DNA of 64,000 bases from Bacteroidota bacterium. Its GTDB lineage: Bacteria; Bacteroidota; Bacteroidia; UKL13-3. Made by a program: the position numbers and the translations under genes. Positions 1 to 9,290 of this stretch are shown in pieces. The notes below the pieces were generated by a model. That model searched no databases, had not been told where the DNA came from, and saw nothing but the letters and a program-made list of their open reading frames with translations. Every line of letters starts with the position of its first letter. Position 1 is the first letter of the stretch. Location of the stretch: positions 420,632 to 484,631 of the forward strand of contig CANJUD010000001.1 of assembly GCA_947477885.1 (NCBI GenBank). Reading direction: 5' to 3'.

Positions 1-69
1 AAAATAATTTCATACTACCATTACAAAACAATAAGGTAGGAGCTTCCCCTTCCTTATTGTTGATAATCT

Positions 70-821
70 TTAAAACCAGCATTCACAAGGGTCAGGTGGA
101 CAGGGACCGCTAGAACCGATAAACTTGACAGATTTTCCGTGATAGCTGCCGAGACCATCATATTGTTTTGTTGACAATACAAACCCGGGGTTGCCTTGAT
201 TGGCACTATCGTAATTACCTGTATACAAATTATCCAAAGTTGAGGTAAGAAACGAAGATGTAATTACAAAACTATATTCCCATTCCGTCGTGGTTGGCAA
301 ACAAAAATCAATACATAAATCTCCATTTGCATTAGCTGTAGCAGTTTGCAGACTACTTGATATAACTGTTTGTAGATAATTATTTTTTTTGTGCATCAGT
401 TGAGAAACCACCATAGGTTGCAGTATTAACAAAGTTAATCCCTTTTACATAGCCTACTTTATAATTTGCACCTCCTTCCAGACCATGCCAACAAACAGTT
501 ATTTTTCTTTTAGGACAACTTGCCGGCCCAGCGGGGCAGCATACTTGAATAATCTGTGGGCTTGAATTTGTGGCGTTAACTGCGTTTGAAGGGTCGGTAA
601 TCGACATAGTAGAACCTCCACAGGGAATAATTTCTAGTAAATTAGGTTTTTGGTTACTCTGAGCGAATAAATTAAAGCAACCTAAAAAGGAAAAAACCGC
701 GAATGATAAAAGAGATTTTTGCCATCGCCATCGCTGCTTAATGTCGCAATTGTGTGTGTGTGTGTATGTCCATAACTGCACCTTGTGCATTTACAGAATT
801 TTCAATGTAAATGTTTTTCAT
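70..821 (-). pseudogene. Small secreted protein, reading frame broken at an A8 tract; family unknown
   Basis: Two overlapping minus-strand frames make one plausible secreted protein of about 230 residues. The upstream frame (stop at 380) has a hydrophobic signal-like segment ending LFAQ and then Cys-containing segments (VCCPAG, SCPKRK). It runs into TAA directly after an eight-A run (T8 on the plus strand, 383-390). The downstream frame (70-432) continues with NNYLQTV and ends in a Cys/Pro-rich tail. Removing one A (A7) joins them seamlessly. The N-terminus is also uncertain. The first ATG after the promoter (819-821) reads MKNIYIEN but stops just after a (CA)7 tract (751-764), whereas an ATG at 788-790 lies in the signal-peptide frame. 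I do not recognise the family. The cause could be decay, slippage or a sequencing error. Confidence 0.6.
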
Positions 822-859
822 GTTTTTTTAGTCCGTAAAGCTTTGTTTTACAGACCTCA

Positions 860-889
860 CAAACTTAAGACTAGCTATTTAAAAATCAA
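860..889 (-). promoter_or_regulatory. Promoter, TTG-N19-TAAGTTTG
   Basis: On the minus strand a TAAGTTTG box (860-867) follows a TTG (887-889) by exactly 19 bases, matching the Bacteroidota primary sigma consensus. It lies about 40 bases upstream of the ATG at 819-821, so the frame-broken gene below it is probably still transcribed. Confidence 0.6.
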
Positions 890-1034
890 AATTAAAAATA
901 TTACCGAGTAAGCCCCTGCGTTTTATTTTTTGATTCTCCATTTAATTTTTAATTCTTGTTATTAAGGAACGGTTTTTGTAATTTTACGGCAAAAATAACC
1001 CAAGTCCCACTCCAAAACCTAATATCATCAAATT

Positions 1035-2057
1035 ATGAAAAATATTGGATTCGCTGTTTGTATAATAACAGCCTTTACACTAGCTAGTTGTAGCATTGTA
1101 AAAAACAACCCAAGTAATGTAGACGATGTGTACACTATTGGCGGCGATTTTAAGCATATACAAAATGACCAAGTGGCTCGAGAGCAAAAAGCCATAAAGC
1201 GAGAGCAAGAAAAACAAACAGCAATGGCTGCTTTATATAAAACCAATATTTCGCAATCAACCGCTGCTGCTGTTCCTATTGCTGCAATAGCCAGCCCGAA
1301 CAATCCCTATGCCTGCAACAATATGTATCCTGGATACGGCACTTATGGTTTCAATACCGGTTATGGTTATAGTAATAATTATGGTATGATGGGATATGGC
1401 TATAATACAAGTAGCTTTGGCTATCTGGGGAATAATTACCATAGCCCTTATTATGGTTATAATAATTCATATGGTTACAATAATTATTACACACCTCAAA
1501 ATTATTCTTATAATACCTATTCAAATAATAATAGCGGATACACTGAAAACACACAACAACATACTGCACCCCAACATAGGGGAACAGGTATTGGCAGCAG
1601 TACACCGGGTAATAACAGTGGCGTAAACGCTTCGTTTGATAAACCGAATGTTGCAGCTCAAACCAATACTCCGCCTACAGTTAATGTGCAAGTTCACACA
1701 CGCAGTACTTATAATAATCCGCAAACATCCTATACGCCTGTTCCGCAGAATTCTCAACCAGCACCGCAGACTCATAGTGCAACCACACCATCAACGCAGC
1801 AGGCATATACCCCAATTCCAGCGGCAGCACAACAAACTTATACGCCTGCCCCACAAGTAACACAACAGAGCTATACCCCAGCTCCACAACCTGCATATAC
1901 CCAACCAACATATCATCAGCCAACTTATTCAACACCTACGCCTTCATATAGTACCCCTACTCCCAGGTCGGGTGGCGGTGGCTTTGGTGGCAGTAGCAGC
2001 GGCGGTTCTATTGGTGGTGGATCGCATAGCAGTGGCGGAGGAGGAAGACATCGCTAG
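1035..2057 (+). CDS. Low-complexity lipoprotein
   Basis: A 340-residue protein with a lipoprotein signal peptide; the lipobox LASC puts the lipidated Cys at residue 19. The early mature part contains the motif SNVDDVYT and a charged stretch rich in Lys, Glu and Gln (about residues 45-60). Next come a Tyr/Gly/Asn-rich segment (about 80-170), a segment of repeated Tyr-Thr-Pro-x-Pro units rich in Gln and Pro (about 200-310), and a Gly/Ser tail. Lipoproteins with an N-terminal DDVY motif and disordered tails are common in Bacteroidota, but I know of no assigned function. The next gene, an outer-membrane barrel, starts 37 bases downstream and is probably co-transcribed, which suggests a role at the outer membrane (inference). 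Confidence 0.85.
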   Translation: MKNIGFAVCIITAFTLASCSIVKNNPSNVDDVYTIGGDFKHIQNDQVAREQKAIKREQEKQTAMAALYKTNISQSTAAAVPIAAIASPNNPYACNNMYPGYGTYGFNTGYGYSNNYGMMGYGYNTSSFGYLGNNYHSPYYGYNNSYGYNNYYTPQNYSYNTYSNNNSGYTENTQQHTAPQHRGTGIGSSTPGNNSGVNASFDKPNVAAQTNTPPTVNVQVHTRSTYNNPQTSYTPVPQNSQPAPQTHSATTPSTQQAYTPIPAAAQQTYTPAPQVTQQSYTPAPQPAYTQPTYHQPTYSTPTPSYSTPTPRSGGGGFGGSSSGGSIGGGSHSSGGGGRHR

Positions 2058-2094
2058 GATTATATTTTTATAATTTATATATAAAATAAAAACT

Positions 2095-3633
2095 ATGAAG
2101 TCTTTAAAAAGTATTTCATTGGGTATTTTACTCAGTGTTTTTTGTTCCTTCTTAGTTCATGCCCAAAATGAACAAGACGCACTTCGTTACAGCAGATTTT
2201 TCCCCTATACCACTGCCCGCAGTTTATCGTTGGGCGGGGCCATGGGAGCAGTGGGGCACGATATCGGTTCTTATTCCATCAACCCTGCAGGCATAGCTGT
2301 AAACAGATATAATCTTTTAAGCTTCAGTGGGGGGTCATTGCAAACAATTTCATCAGGCAATTATGCAGGCGATATCTCAAAAGCCAACCGATTAAATAAC
2401 AATATCCCGTCAATGGGAATAGTACTGACAGGTATTCAATACGATGAAAAAAACAGACCAGTTACTAACGGATTGGCCAATATAAATTTATTATTTAGTT
2501 ATAACCGCAACACACCATTATATGATGATTATACCTATAGTGGGGTTAATAGTCAGAGTTCTGTTGCTGATATGTTTGCACAACAAGCTAATGGGCAAAG
2601 TACGGGCGATTTGAATACCAATTTTGCCGATCCTTATGCTTTGGCTTTTCAAACAGGGGTGATAAAATCATCGGGAACTTATGGACAATATGTTCCTGCA
2701 TTTGTAGAAAATGCCAGCAATCCACATCCCCAGTTTTTACAGTCAGGGCAAAATACTTTAAGGGGTAATGTGAATGAGTTTACTTTGGGATTGGCTGCAA
2801 GTTACGGGCATCGTTGGTTTATTGGTGGGTCAGTTCTTTTGCAAACGGTTAGGTTTAGATCTACCCTCAATTATCAAGAAGAAGACATAAATAATTCTGC
2901 CACCTATATAAAATCGATGGCCTATAACCAAAAACTTTTTACCAGTGGCAGTGGCGGTGGTATAAAGCTTGGAGCGATATACAGACTCAATGATTTAGTG
3001 AGAATAGGGTTGAGTTACCACAGTGCTATTGTATATAATCTTACCGACCAATATAGCTACAATGTATCCTCCGTATTCGACCAAGCTATTAACGGAAGTA
3101 CCGATTATAGCAGTCCTTCTGACCAGCAAAATTTCGGGTATCATATTTATCGCCCAGCCCGCATTATACTAAGCTTAGCATTGGTGAAAGAAAAAAGAGG
3201 ACTCTGGAGTTTTGATGCGGAGTATGTAAATTATACCAACGGTAATCTAAGTGCAAACAATACGAATTCCGTTCAGCCAGGTTATGACTTTAAACAAGAA
3301 AATAAAACCATCACCACCTTATATAAACCAAGTCTGAATATTAGAACCGGTGGTGAACTTTACTTGGGCAATATATTTTTACGTTGCGGTTATGCATATA
3401 TGGCCAGCCCCTATTCCAATAGAAGTGCTTATGCCGCTGCTCCCTCATCTAGGCATTTATTAAGTGGTGGTGTGGGCATTACCAGCAAGTACCATTCATT
3501 GGATTTTGGCATTGGGTATATGGTGGGCAAAGATTATTTTACACCTTACAGTATCAATACACTTCCCTATCAAAGTGCCATTGTGGAAAAGCAATCTTAT
3601 ATGATGATGTTAACTTATAACTATAAGTTTTAA
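2095..3633 (+). CDS. Outer-membrane beta-barrel protein, OMPP1/FadL-like
   Basis: A 512-residue protein with a signal peptide ending VHAQ at about residue 24. The mature start contains ARSLSLGGAMGAVGHD followed by SINPAGIA, the N-terminal pattern of Bacteroidota proteins of the OMPP1/FadL/TodX type. The rest has the alternating pattern of transmembrane beta strands, many aromatic residues, and a terminal Phe (TYNYKF), as expected for BAM-dependent barrels. The likely role is passive uptake of hydrophobic molecules; the substrate cannot be read from sequence. It lies 37 bases after the low-complexity lipoprotein gene and is followed by a palindromic intergenic repeat, then a convergent gene. 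Confidence 0.85.
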   Translation: MKSLKSISLGILLSVFCSFLVHAQNEQDALRYSRFFPYTTARSLSLGGAMGAVGHDIGSYSINPAGIAVNRYNLLSFSGGSLQTISSGNYAGDISKANRLNNNIPSMGIVLTGIQYDEKNRPVTNGLANINLLFSYNRNTPLYDDYTYSGVNSQSSVADMFAQQANGQSTGDLNTNFADPYALAFQTGVIKSSGTYGQYVPAFVENASNPHPQFLQSGQNTLRGNVNEFTLGLAASYGHRWFIGGSVLLQTVRFRSTLNYQEEDINNSATYIKSMAYNQKLFTSGSGGGIKLGAIYRLNDLVRIGLSYHSAIVYNLTDQYSYNVSSVFDQAINGSTDYSSPSDQQNFGYHIYRPARIILSLALVKEKRGLWSFDAEYVNYTNGNLSANNTNSVQPGYDFKQENKTITTLYKPSLNIRTGGELYLGNIFLRCGYAYMASPYSNRSAYAAAPSSRHLLSGGVGITSKYHSLDFGIGYMVGKDYFTPYSINTLPYQSAIVEKQSYMMMLTYNYKF

Positions 3634-3651
3634 GACCTCTCCTTTAACGAG

Positions 3652-3712
3652 TCATTGCGAGGAGTGACGCGTTGGATAGTGCGGTAGGGATCTCCCAAGG
3701 ACGAGGCATTGA
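3652..3712. repeat. GTCATTGCGAGG-type intergenic repeat (single arm)
   Basis: Eighteen bases after the barrel gene's stop there is GTCATTGCGAGGAG, followed downstream by GATCTCCC. This is the familiar half of a GTCAT...ATGAC interspersed palindrome. Related arms are seen at 36428 and 62258. No matching right arm is visible before the convergent gene ends at 3718. Confidence 0.5.
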
Positions 3713-3717
3713 ACAAA

Positions 3718-6375
3718 TTATTCAACAACCAATTTTATCTTCTCTTCGCCAACAGAAAGTATATATAGTCCTTTTGACAAATATCCAATCGATATATTAT
3801 ATAATACTTCCCCATTGGTAGAATTATTATATACTATCCTCCCCGTCATATCACACATCACAACCTGCCGAGCCTGCCTCTGGTTGGTGTTGTCACCAAC
3901 CAGCTCCACATACAACACATCACTCACCGGATTCGGATATACATAAATACAACTTTCTATGCCCTCTATATGGTTCACCCCCGTGTGCAGCAATGACCCG
4001 CTATTCGCCATACAACCATTCGCATCCACCACATGCACATAATACCTGCCCGTGGGTGGGTGAAACAGTGATGAAGCAGTATTATACAATATACTATCCT
4101 TATACCAAGTATATGATACTATGGGACGCGTAGCTATTGTATATAAACTATCCTTAGCGGTTTTAATATTGGCAAACAGTTGCGGCAAGAAATCTATCTT
4201 AACCGTATTGCTCTGTGCCCCGCAGCCGAAGGTATTTACAGCGGCCACATAATAGCTGTTTGCCGTATCTACTTTTATACTTGGTGTACTAACCTGCCCC
4301 GCATTCCATTTGTATTTTACAAATGGTGGGTAGTTTATATCTTTTTGTTTTGCGGTAAGTATAAAACTATCCCCAAAGCACAAAGGGTTGTGGCTTGGAC
4401 TATCTATATACACAACAGGCTGTGGCAGTATACGAAACACATTTGTTTTATATAATGAATCTGTGCATCCTTGTTTGGTTATATATATAAGTTTGGCATT
4501 ATAATAACCTGTATCTTGTACAATAAGTTTTAGTTTATTGGTGCTAACAGTATCATATTGTTTTACTATATTGTTTGGATAATAGATTGTCCACTTCCTC
4601 TGTTGTATAAGGCTATCCATACCACCGCTGCTATCTGTGAGGGTGATGGTGCTGTTGCCGCAGCTTTGGGTGTAGTTGGGTGTAAAATAAGCAAGTGATT
4701 TGGCATCTATATTTACCTTCTGTTGCAAGCCCACACTATCATAACAATCTTTGTTCTTGGCAGCAGCACAATATATATAAGTACCATTGGTATCAAATGT
4801 ATTGTTATATATAAACGTATTTACGGTGCTGGAGTTGTTTGTATATAATATAGTATCATAATTACCCAGGTGCAGCTTTACAGTATCGCAGTATTTGTAT
4901 AATATTTTCGTTTGCACATGGTACTGCCCACAGGTATAATAAGTAGTATCTGTTAAGGCAATATTGGGTTTAAACTTTATGGTTACACTATCGCCCACCC
5001 ATTGCATATAATCACAGTTGCCAAGCTCACAGCCAAGCCGCACATAATAACTTCCTGCATTTTTGTATTGGTGTACTACACTTTTTCCCACCGCACTATC
5101 TCCATCTCCAAAATACCAGTTGTAGTTTTTAAAAGCACTATCTGCATCTGCTTTAAATTGTAAGCTATCGTTATCATATACACAGCCATTTGCACCTGTT
5201 ACTCCGAAACGTGGATTAATGCGTTTGATAGGAAAGCTATGGCAGGGGAAATTCTGAGAATTATTTTTTGAACCTTGCAGCATTGCAAAGCCATTAGTAA
5301 TAAATTCACACCCATTGCCCCATATATCGGGGTATTTTATATAGCTTAGTGTTTGAAACAAAGAATCAGAAGATATATTAGTATATAATCTATTATCAGC
5401 CCCCAACTGGCTTGAGTAGTTCCCATAAATTTTATTTTTTTTAGCTTTTACAAATCCTATCAATGTTTTACTATTGAATGGATTACTATTATATGTGTGC
5501 ATTTGGTACACGAGAGCACTGTCTATAGTACCATTAGTTTTGTAAGTAGTGTAGTATAAAATACTATCATTGGGCGAAAAAGAAAAACTTATGGGTAACT
5601 CTGATTTTGGAATTAATCCTCTACCATTGCTTAGCTTACCTGTGGATTTATCGAAATCATATAAAAGATAACGATAGTTTTTCAGAATAGGATATCCTAA
5701 TTCTGTTGAAATTATCATATTTCCGTTGTTTGAACAACGCAAATAAGGTGCATTTGCTCCGCCGTTTATACTACTAGTCCCATAACAAGAAGATATTACA
5801 GGTTTATTGTTTATTCCGTTTTTTGTCAGCAAATACGCGTGCATGGTATATTCACTTGCTTTATATAACACCCAGTAGTCCGTATCATTGATATGCTTTA
5901 TAAACCCTGAGGTCATTCCATTTGAATCCGTTATATGTACTTTGTATTTCTCAAAATCACCTCTGCCACTATCACTATTATTGTTAAGCAAAAAATAATC
6001 AAATCCTGCGTAATTTGATGCTAAGAACAGATATACTTGAGAGTCGTTGCCTGGGGCGGGTATGAAAAAATTATTATCATAATGCACATTCATTTTACCC
6101 ATAGTATTTAAGAGCTTATGCTCCCTATTCCACACCAAGCTATCGCCACCTATATAATACAATAAATTTCCTTTACAATCAGATATAGCTTGGGGGTAGT
6201 TGCAACTGACGGAATCATTTTTATAATCATGTATAGCTGATAGAAATGGCTTAGCAGGGTTTTTGTTGAAGCTGATACCTGCTCGCCAGCCATATACCCA
6301 ATTATTGCTCTGTTGTCCATTTGCATTTGCATATGAACAACAGAGCAATATAGATATTGTTATATTTTTAAGCAT
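3718..6375 (-). CDS. T9SS cargo protein with PKD domain and type A sorting domain
   Basis: An 885-residue secreted protein. It has a signal peptide (about 1-21, ending NGQQ). An N-terminal region (about 22-380) resembles the beta-propeller-like module of many Bacteroidota surface proteins (for example ISDCKGNLLYYIGG and SLVWNREHKLL). A PKD domain follows at about 385-470 (WYFGDGDSAVGKSVVHQY), then Ig-like segments with paired Cys, and a C-terminal type A sorting domain from about residue 810 (VYPNPVSDVLYVELVG, ending KLVVE). T9SS moves such proteins across the outer membrane and removes the C-terminal domain. It starts 5 bases after the stop of the 795-residue T9SS gene, so the two form one transcription unit. 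The ligand is unknown; adhesin or matrix roles are typical but not shown. Confidence 0.85.
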   Translation of the reverse strand: MLKNITISILLCCSYANANGQQSNNWVYGWRAGISFNKNPAKPFLSAIHDYKNDSVSCNYPQAISDCKGNLLYYIGGDSLVWNREHKLLNTMGKMNVHYDNNFFIPAPGNDSQVYLFLASNYAGFDYFLLNNNSDSGRGDFEKYKVHITDSNGMTSGFIKHINDTDYWVLYKASEYTMHAYLLTKNGINNKPVISSCYGTSSINGGANAPYLRCSNNGNMIISTELGYPILKNYRYLLYDFDKSTGKLSNGRGLIPKSELPISFSFSPNDSILYYTTYKTNGTIDSALVYQMHTYNSNPFNSKTLIGFVKAKKNKIYGNYSSQLGADNRLYTNISSDSLFQTLSYIKYPDIWGNGCEFITNGFAMLQGSKNNSQNFPCHSFPIKRINPRFGVTGANGCVYDNDSLQFKADADSAFKNYNWYFGDGDSAVGKSVVHQYKNAGSYYVRLGCELGNCDYMQWVGDSVTIKFKPNIALTDTTYYTCGQYHVQTKILYKYCDTVKLHLGNYDTILYTNNSSTVNTFIYNNTFDTNGTYIYCAAAKNKDCYDSVGLQQKVNIDAKSLAYFTPNYTQSCGNSTITLTDSSGGMDSLIQQRKWTIYYPNNIVKQYDTVSTNKLKLIVQDTGYYNAKLIYITKQGCTDSLYKTNVFRILPQPVVYIDSPSHNPLCFGDSFILTAKQKDINYPPFVKYKWNAGQVSTPSIKVDTANSYYVAAVNTFGCGAQSNTVKIDFLPQLFANIKTAKDSLYTIATRPIVSYTWYKDSILYNTASSLFHPPTGRYYVHVVDANGCMANSGSLLHTGVNHIEGIESCIYVYPNPVSDVLYVELVGDNTNQRQARQVVMCDMTGRIVYNNSTNGEVLYNISIGYLSKGLYILSVGEEKIKLVVE

Positions 6376-6380
6376 ATCTC

Positions 6381-8768
6381 TTAGTATGTTTTGATTACTT
6401 TTTGCGAGACAATTGTTTCTCCATTGTTGTGGTTATACACGCTCAACAAATAGCAACCCGATGGCAGTTTACTTATATCAAGCGAAGGTCTAGATTTTCC
6501 TTTCACATTCCCGGTCATTACTTGTTTCCCAGTCATATCTAACAAGTCAAAACCCATAACTATTTCATAATTATTCTCCAACACCATGTAGTCATTGGCA
6601 GGGTTTGGGAATATATTGATACTGTTATTTTTTATGGGGTCTTTAGCTTTGGGGAATATTGTTGGGTCGGGTTTAAAGGTACCCCGGCAACCGCCTGCAG
6701 AACCTGAATTATGCATCGTAACTTTATTGGCAACACCATTAGAAACAGTATGCCCATCTAAGATTATGGTATTGCTGTTCCATTGAGGTAGATAGGTACT
6801 GTAATAATATATATCTGCATTGCTGCCGGTCTTATACCAAGCTATATCAGCATAGGTATTAGTTGTATACCCTGCACTGTAGTCAAAGAAATTTTCCCAT
6901 TCAGTAGTCCCTGAACCTCCTTGTGGGTCGATATCCCCGACACCTGCAATCCCCCAATCATTATTAAATATTTTATTGCAAGAGTATTCGAGTCGTCTTA
7001 AATTTGTATAATTATTACTATTACTACATGCAAGGCTTGTTGCGGTTGGGTCACATTCAGGTGCTATCACTAAGCCGTATTTATTATTTTGAATATCATT
7101 TTCAGCAATAAGGCCTACGCAATTATTAGTATAGTTATAATATTCTATTCCTTTTAAGAAACTCCAGGTCGAATCATTAGTAAGGATGAGATGATTTACT
7201 TGTGAAAGATTTATAGCAGATACACCACCTTGGCTAGCAGTATTAATAACTCCACAGATATAAATGGTCACCCTATCCCCATCAAAAACTTCAATCCCGT
7301 GATTCACATTCCCTAATACAGAACATTGATATAAATATAAATCTTCCACATGTGAAAAATACATCGCATCATTAAAATCGCCAGCAAAATGGCATTGGTC
7401 TATCTCAAAACCTGACACCAAACACAGTTCAGGAGAAACGTTATATACTTCTACGGCATTTTGATCAAACGCAGTATGCCAATTTAAACAAACAAACTTA
7501 TCTTCTGCTAATTTAATTGTTTTACAATCATCCATATATATCATTTTCCTACATGAACTATTATTGGGGGTTGTGGGTAAATTTAAAGGCGTGAATCCAG
7601 GGACTGTTTCCATCAAATAGCTAAATAATGTGTGATGTATTTCAAGATTCACACCTTGATTACCCCCACCACTGCACCCACTTTCTTCACCACTAAAACT
7701 TCTCAAGTCAATATGCTGATAATTATTTTCAAAAACATTATAGCTTAGTGTCAGTATTGCATTATTGTCCGCATATAAACCTACATAGGCATCATGTATT
7801 TCAGAATAAGTAATAGAAATTTTAGCACTGTAAGGGTTATTAACTGTAGTGTTATCATAGCCCTCTGCATATATACCTCCCCATTTGTCACAACTGCTGA
7901 ATCTAGTATTATAAGTGGTCAACCATCCACCATTACTTTGTCCAAGACCAGGGTCAGCTTTTTGCACAATAATTTCTGCTCCACTTTTCATAATTACATC
8001 ACAATTGCTCATGATTACAATGGCATCAGGTGAAACAAGGATTGTCCCATCCAAAACAACTGTAGTATTTGAAAGACTTGTAGTGCCCGGAGGGAAAATA
8101 TAATTAGCCGTATAAGTGTTGCTCAGACCACAACCCAAATTTACTGTACTAGAGGTCCTATTTCCACAAAATGATGAATAACCTTCAAGATAATAATCAC
8201 CTGCTATTGTAGCAATATAACTGCTATACGTTGCACCAGATATAGCTATGCCATTTCTATACCATTGAAAGTTGGTATAGTTCATTAAAGCTACATTGCT
8301 GTTGCTTACAACATCCAATGACATTGTTAAAGGAAATGAACCTGAAGTTGGTGTAATATCAAAACCGAGTGCTACAACCAAATGGATACTCCCAGATGAA
8401 CAAGTCCCACCACCATTTGTAGCATTATAGTGAAAATAATATTCTCCATCGGAATATATATCAGTGTATGTTTTACCAGTAGATAAATAAGTTGGTGCTG
8501 AACAAAGAGTACCTGGTGCACAATGGTCATCATACCAATTGTATGTATAACCTCCCATTGCATTAGAATATAAAGTTACATTTTCAGCGCAACTATATAT
8601 ATCTATAGAGCCTGCACATGCCGATTGCCCTTTAACTTTCCCAAAAGGCATCACTGCAAAAAGCACCAACAAAGTGAAAGATAATAATACCCGCTCAATC
8701 CTATAATAAGATTTATGAAGGCAATTTAATGATTTTGAAAGGGGAGGGGGCAACATGTTGTTTTTCAT
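6381..8768 (-). CDS. T9SS cargo protein with right-handed beta-helix and type A sorting domain
   Basis: A 795-residue protein. The signal peptide is long, with a roughly 25-residue n-region before the hydrophobic core, ending GKVKGQS near residue 48. An Ig-like segment with several Cys is followed by a parallel beta-helix region (about 220-640) with repeated short strands and Asn-rich turns, then a type A sorting domain from about 715 (NIFPNPANDYMVLENN, ending QKVIKTY). It is first in a two-gene unit with the 885-residue T9SS gene and has a TACATTTG box 44 bases upstream. Beta-helix T9SS proteins are often adhesins or polysaccharide-binding or cleaving proteins; no catalytic motif could be identified here. 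Confidence 0.85.
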   Translation of the reverse strand: MKNNMLPPPLSKSLNCLHKSYYRIERVLLSFTLLVLFAVMPFGKVKGQSACAGSIDIYSCAENVTLYSNAMGGYTYNWYDDHCAPGTLCSAPTYLSTGKTYTDIYSDGEYYFHYNATNGGGTCSSGSIHLVVALGFDITPTSGSFPLTMSLDVVSNSNVALMNYTNFQWYRNGIAISGATYSSYIATIAGDYYLEGYSSFCGNRTSSTVNLGCGLSNTYTANYIFPPGTTSLSNTTVVLDGTILVSPDAIVIMSNCDVIMKSGAEIIVQKADPGLGQSNGGWLTTYNTRFSSCDKWGGIYAEGYDNTTVNNPYSAKISITYSEIHDAYVGLYADNNAILTLSYNVFENNYQHIDLRSFSGEESGCSGGGNQGVNLEIHHTLFSYLMETVPGFTPLNLPTTPNNSSCRKMIYMDDCKTIKLAEDKFVCLNWHTAFDQNAVEVYNVSPELCLVSGFEIDQCHFAGDFNDAMYFSHVEDLYLYQCSVLGNVNHGIEVFDGDRVTIYICGVINTASQGGVSAINLSQVNHLILTNDSTWSFLKGIEYYNYTNNCVGLIAENDIQNNKYGLVIAPECDPTATSLACSNSNNYTNLRRLEYSCNKIFNNDWGIAGVGDIDPQGGSGTTEWENFFDYSAGYTTNTYADIAWYKTGSNADIYYYSTYLPQWNSNTIILDGHTVSNGVANKVTMHNSGSAGGCRGTFKPDPTIFPKAKDPIKNNSINIFPNPANDYMVLENNYEIVMGFDLLDMTGKQVMTGNVKGKSRPSLDISKLPSGCYLLSVYNHNNGETIVSQKVIKTY

Positions 8769-8811
8769 TGTGTTATAATTATTGTTTTTAAACGGATAAA
8801 TTATAAAAAGG

Positions 8812-8819
8812 CAAATGTA
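8812..8819 (-). promoter_or_regulatory. -7 box TACATTTG for the T9SS gene pair
   Basis: A perfect TAnnTTTG on the minus strand, 44 bases upstream of the ATG at 8768. No TTG is found at the usual distance upstream. Confidence 0.45.
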
Positions 8820-8896
8820 ATAGTTTTCATTATTATATTTATCTTATCGTCATCAAATGAAAGTATAAAAAACGCATCAAAAAAATATATTTTAAA

Positions 8897-8919
8897 TACT
8901 AGGGATTTCCCTAGGTATA
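8897..8919. promoter_or_regulatory. 23-bp dyad, possible operator
   Basis: ATAC and TAGGGA flank a central TT, followed by TCCCTA and GGTAT. The inner CTAGGGA/TCCCTAG arms are a perfect 7+7 dyad separated by two bases. It lies about 80 bases upstream of the -7 box of the minus-strand T9SS pair. A dimeric regulator site is the natural guess; it is not an obvious terminator because no gene ends nearby. Confidence 0.4.
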
Positions 8920-9234
8920 ATAATTGGGCTTAATTGCATATATTTTTATAATGTTACATTGCTATGGCATATAATAATACAATTATTGAAAATTCAGTCG
9001 AGTTATTTAATGTTTCTAACAGGAAAGAAAACTGCCGTTATCATTATGCATATACAAATTGAGGGGGCATTTTATAAATATTAAAAATCTGGAAGTATTA
9101 CCTAAAGTGGCCTTTTGCAAACCACTGCTTAATGAGTAAGTATACAGGGCTATTTATTACAAATCTGCTTGTTATTCTATACAATATATTGAGCACAATT
9201 ATCTGAACCATCTATATAAGTATCTCAAAAAATT

Positions 9235-9264
9235 TTGCTCCTTAAATATTACTATCTACTTTTG
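9235..9264 (+). promoter_or_regulatory. gdh promoter, TTG-N19-TACTTTTG
   Basis: TTG at 9235-9237, a 19-base spacer, then TACTTTTG at 9257-9264, directly followed by GCAGCCC. This is a full match to the Bacteroidota -33/-7 consensus, 27 bases upstream of the gdh ATG. Confidence 0.75.
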
Positions 9265-9290
9265 CAGCCCTTAATTCTAAATTCATACGA

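Larger units (their letters stand above)
8769..9290. other. 522-bp intergenic region between divergent genes
   Basis: No convincing gene is present. The region is very AT-rich. It holds a -7 box for the minus-strand T9SS pair (8812-8819), a 23-bp dyad (8897-8919) and the gdh promoter (9235-9264). I see nothing else in the central stretch from about 8920 to 9230. Confidence 0.6.

Noticed and set aside
3718-8768. Two adjacent T9SS genes considered as a tandem duplication
   Set aside because: They share only the C-terminal sorting domain; the folds differ (PKD and propeller-like versus beta-helix).
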